Positions 5,885 to 8,034 of a stretch of DNA of 8,034 nt are shown piece by piece. Below the pieces are notes generated by a model that searched no databases, had not been told where the DNA came from, and saw only the letters and a list, made by a program, of their open reading frames with translations. The DNA is from an archaeon. GTDB taxonomy: Archaea; Thermoproteota; Nitrososphaeria; Conexivisphaerales; UBA164. The stretch spans positions 1 through 8,034 of the forward strand of contig JAJZYL010000056.1 in assembly GCA_021798095.1 (NCBI GenBank), in the 5' to 3' direction. Made by a program: the position numbers and the translations under genes. Numbering within the stretch: the first letter of the stretch is position 1; every line of letters begins with the position of its first letter.

Positions 5885-6890
5885 AATACCTGACCAGTAA
5901 CTTCAACTTTTCAAGTGCCTTACCACTCTGAATAGATTCCTTGGCGATCTCCGTTGCTTCCCGTAAATCTTGAGCTAAACCAGCTAGCCTTATGGCCGCT
6001 GCAGAATTTATCAACACGATATCTACCTTTGGCCCTTTCTTCAACGCGCCTCGCAATATTCTAGCGGCGATCCTTACTGCTTCTTCTTGATTCTGAACAG
6101 CCAGTTCCTCCAATGGGGCAGATCTTAAACCAAAATCATTCGGGATGAATTCCCCTTCTGTTATCTTGGCATCCTGTAACCAAGAATATTTAGTCCTGCC
6201 AAGGGTTATTTCATCTAACCCACCCATTCCATATACTATAAGCGCTTCCTTTATGCCTAACTCCTTTGCAGCACCGGCCATGATGGACGTAAGTTCGGGG
6301 GAAGAGACTCCAACAAGCTGGGCATCAGCGTTGGCCGGGTTCATCAGAGGTCCTAAAAGGTTAAAGATCGTCCTGAAACCAAGCTCTTTTCTAATTCCCG
6401 CGACCTGCTTCATCATAGGGTAGAATGCGGGAGCAAACATAAAGCCGATTCCAATTTTCTCTATTGAACGTCTGACATCATCTGGCTTCATCGTCATATT
6501 GAATCCAAACCTCTCCAGAAGGTCGGCGCTTCCGCATTTGCTTGATACAGCCCTGCCTCCGTGTTTTGCTATCCTAACCCCAGCACCCGACGCGACTAGA
6601 GCAGCAATTGTACTTACGTTGATCGTTTTAAAAGGGTCCCCACCTGTACCACAGGTGTCTAAAAGCTTACCATCAATTTTAGGATTAATCTGAAACCCCA
6701 TCCGTTTTATTATACTGGCAAATGCAGCGATTTCTCCAGGCGTTTCCCCCTTAATCCTAAGTGCAGTTAGAAAACTACCGACTTGGGATTGAGCGGCTCT
6801 ACCGCTCATAATTTCATCTACTATGGCGGTTATTTTATCGAATTCCATAGGCCTCCCATTTATGTAACTTTCTATAGCTTGTTGAATCAA
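5850..6890 (-). CDS. trpD: Anthranilate phosphoribosyltransferase
   Basis: TrpD transfers the phosphoribosyl group of PRPP to anthranilate. Family motifs are complete: GTGGD (81-85) and NVST (91-94) for PRPP and Mg binding, KHGGRAVSSKCGSAD (109-123) for anthranilate and phosphate, FAPAFYPMMKQV, RTIFNLLGPLMNPA and GLDEI. An ATG at 6947 would also be in frame, but it lies 61 bases inside trpG and adds about 19 residues not expected in the family. TTG at 6890 is preferred for three reasons. It overlaps the trpG stop in the sequence TTGA. AGGTG lies seven bases upstream as a strong ribosome site. It gives 346 residues with the usual TrpD N-terminus. The 3' end overlaps trpC by 35 bases. Confidence 0.95.
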   Translation of the reverse strand: MIQQAIESYINGRPMEFDKITAIVDEIMSGRAAQSQVGSFLTALRIKGETPGEIAAFASIIKRMGFQINPKIDGKLLDTCGTGGDPFKTINVSTIAALVASGAGVRIAKHGGRAVSSKCGSADLLERFGFNMTMKPDDVRRSIEKIGIGFMFAPAFYPMMKQVAGIRKELGFRTIFNLLGPLMNPANADAQLVGVSSPELTSIMAGAAKELGIKEALIVYGMGGLDEITLGRTKYSWLQDAKITEGEFIPNDFGLRSAPLEELAVQNQEEAVRIAARILRGALKKGPKVDIVLINSAAAIRLAGLAQDLREATEIAKESIQSGKALEKLKLLVRYYGGDEAKIETF

Positions 6891-7477
6891 TTCTGTACAC
6901 CTAGTTCTATAAAATTCTTGATCATTTGATGCCCATCCTGTGTGCAAAATGATTCTGGATGGAATTGCACTCCCTCCAGAGGGTAAAATTTGTGCCTTAT
7001 TCCCATTATTTGATTATCTTCGCTGGACCAGGCTGAAATTATAAATGATGATGGCAAATAATTTTTGTCCACCACAAGAGAATGGTACCTTGTAGCTCTC
7101 AGGGGATTTCGAATTCCATTAAAAATACTCTTTCCGTCATGCCTTATCTCGCTTACCTTTCCATGCATTATTGTCGAAGCCCGGACAACCCTTCCTCCTA
7201 GTGATGTAGCTATCCCTTGGTGACCTAGACAGACCCCAAGTACAGGGGTCCGCGTTCCGAGCTCCCTAATTATTAGCGGGTTGACACCGAAATCCTTCTT
7301 TTCAGACGGGTTTCCCGGCCCGGGAGAAATTATGACCCTATCAGGGGCAAGTTTTCTTACTTGAGTTATGTCTATTCGATCGTTTCTGAAGATTATGGGT
7401 TCGTGTCCAAGTTCCCCCACATATTGCGAAAGATTGTATACAAAGGAATCATAATTATCTATTATTAAGATTTTCAT
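6887..7477 (-). CDS. trpG: Anthranilate synthase glutamine amidotransferase subunit
   Basis: TrpG hydrolyses glutamine and feeds ammonia to TrpE for anthranilate formation. The 196-residue protein is a complete class I glutamine amidotransferase: IDNYDSFVYNL (6-16), the oxyanion region SPGPGNP (51-57), the nucleophile Cys83 in GVCLGHQGIA, and His173 and Glu175 in GVQFHPESF. The frame is open upstream to 7576, but that part lies in trpE. ATG at 7477, which begins MKILIIDNYDSF exactly where the family starts, is chosen. It lies seven bases after the trpE stop, with GGGAG and GAGCAGAG purine stretches before it. It is not fused to TrpE. Tight spacing with trpE is expected because the two form one enzyme complex. 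Confidence 0.97.
   Translation of the reverse strand: MKILIIDNYDSFVYNLSQYVGELGHEPIIFRNDRIDITQVRKLAPDRVIISPGPGNPSEKKDFGVNPLIIRELGTRTPVLGVCLGHQGIATSLGGRVVRASTIMHGKVSEIRHDGKSIFNGIRNPLRATRYHSLVVDKNYLPSSFIISAWSSEDNQIMGIRHKFYPLEGVQFHPESFCTQDGHQMIKNFIELGVQN
6888..6902 (-). promoter_or_regulatory. Ribosome site and TTG start of trpD inside the end of trpG
   Basis: On the minus strand AGGTG, seven spacer bases (TACAGAA) and TTG are found across the last codons of trpG, with the trpG TGA stop overlapping the TTG as TTGA. This is the classic layout for translational coupling. It decides the trpD start in favour of 6890 over the upstream ATG at 6947. Confidence 0.7.
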
Positions 7478-7484
7478 ACTCTGC

Positions 7485-8033
7485 TCATTTCTCCCTGCTA
7501 ATTTTAACTTTGGAAAAGGATCCATATAGAGCTTGTAAAAGTGCCCCAGCTTTTTCTTCTGTCTCATTCCACTCATTTTCCGGAATCGAGTCGGCCACTA
7601 TACCGGCCCCTGTTTGAATATAACATTTAGCGCCATTCGCGAACAGTGTTCTTATAGCTATTGCAAAATCGGAATTGCCGTTAAATGAAAAATACCCGAC
7701 GGCGCCTGCATAGGGCCCCCTTGGACTCTCTTCTAGACTATCGATAATTTCAATAGCTCTTACCTTAGGTGCCCCCGTGACCGTTCCGGCAGGAAAAGTT
7801 GCACGCATAACGTCAAAACAATCAGCGCCATTCTTGATCTCCCCAACTACATGTGATACAATATGCTGTACATGGCTGAACTCCCGTACATCCATAAATG
7901 AGATAACTTTGACGCTTCCATATCTGGAAATTTTCCCTATATCATTCCTTGCTAGGTCAACCAGCATTAGGTGTTCAGCGGATTCCTTAGGATCGGCCAT
8001 AAGCTCTTCCCTGAACTTTGCATTCTTATCGCT
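7485..8033 (-). CDS. trpE: Anthranilate synthase component I, C-terminal part (5' end outside window)
   Basis: TrpE makes anthranilate from chorismate with ammonia from TrpG, and is normally the point of tryptophan feedback inhibition. Only the last 182 residues are in the window, reading through from the right edge. The chorismate-binding signatures are all present: FREELMADPKESAEHLMLVD, then ARNDIG, HIVSHVVG with the conserved His, FPAGTVTGAPKVRAIEII, GPYAGAVGYF, AIAIRTL and QTGAGIVADSIPENE. The ATG at 8000 is internal, since family-conserved sequence continues upstream to the edge. The N-terminal domain that would hold the tryptophan-binding site cannot be seen, nor can the operon promoter. 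TrpE is preferred over PabB because trpG and trpD follow directly. Confidence 0.96.
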   Translation of the reverse strand, partial: SDKNAKFREELMADPKESAEHLMLVDLARNDIGKISRYGSVKVISFMDVREFSHVQHIVSHVVGEIKNGADCFDVMRATFPAGTVTGAPKVRAIEIIDSLEESPRGPYAGAVGYFSFNGNSDFAIAIRTLFANGAKCYIQTGAGIVADSIPENEWNETEEKAGALLQALYGSFSKVKISREK

Positions 8034-8034
8034 A

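Noticed and set aside
7478..7576. Upstream extension of trpG into trpE
   Set aside because: The extra residues are the out-of-frame reading of the trpE C-terminus; the family starts exactly at MKILIIDNYDSF.

Overview
The window looks archaeal, most likely Thermoplasmatales-like, although this is inferred from style and not from any marker gene. Upstream of several start codons there are TATA-box-like elements at about -27 and no Shine-Dalgarno sequence, which is the leaderless arrangement. AGA, AGG and ATA codons are common, TTG and GTG starts occur, and the tryptophan genes resemble archaeal versions. No rRNA, tRNA or CRISPR array is visible.

The right 60% (3042 to the right edge) is a compact tryptophan operon on the minus strand in the order trpE (5' end cut off), trpG, trpD, trpC, trpB, trpA. 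It would carry chorismate through anthranilate, phosphoribosyl-anthranilate and indole-glycerol-phosphate to tryptophan. The one missing step is trpF (phosphoribosylanthranilate isomerase), which is neither present as a gene nor fused to trpC. The genes overlap or sit within 13 bases of each other. TTG starts best explain trpD and trpA. The operon promoter lies beyond the right edge.

The middle (about 1780-3030) is a small decayed accessory patch. A plus-strand nucleotidyltransferase gene of the AbiEii/AbiGii type is split by a -1 frameshift in a run of four A. An IS200-type (IS200/IS605 family) tnpA on the minus strand abuts its 3' end. That tnpA keeps its HUH motif but has lost the codon for its catalytic tyrosine in a small frameshifting deletion. 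Strong hairpins mark both sides of the insertion sequence. One of them is a three-copy inverted repeat able to form two mutually exclusive stems. A further hairpin lies between the IS and trpA.

The left part (1-1618) is visibly more GC-rich than the trp operon. It holds two divergent genes: on the minus strand an amidohydrolase of the dihydroxybenzoate/gamma-resorcylate decarboxylase type (its 3' end is outside the window), and on the plus strand a protein with two NTF2/SnoaL-like domains. They share a 110-base intergenic region with a TATA-like element facing each gene, which suggests a common role in small-molecule (perhaps aromatic acid) metabolism.
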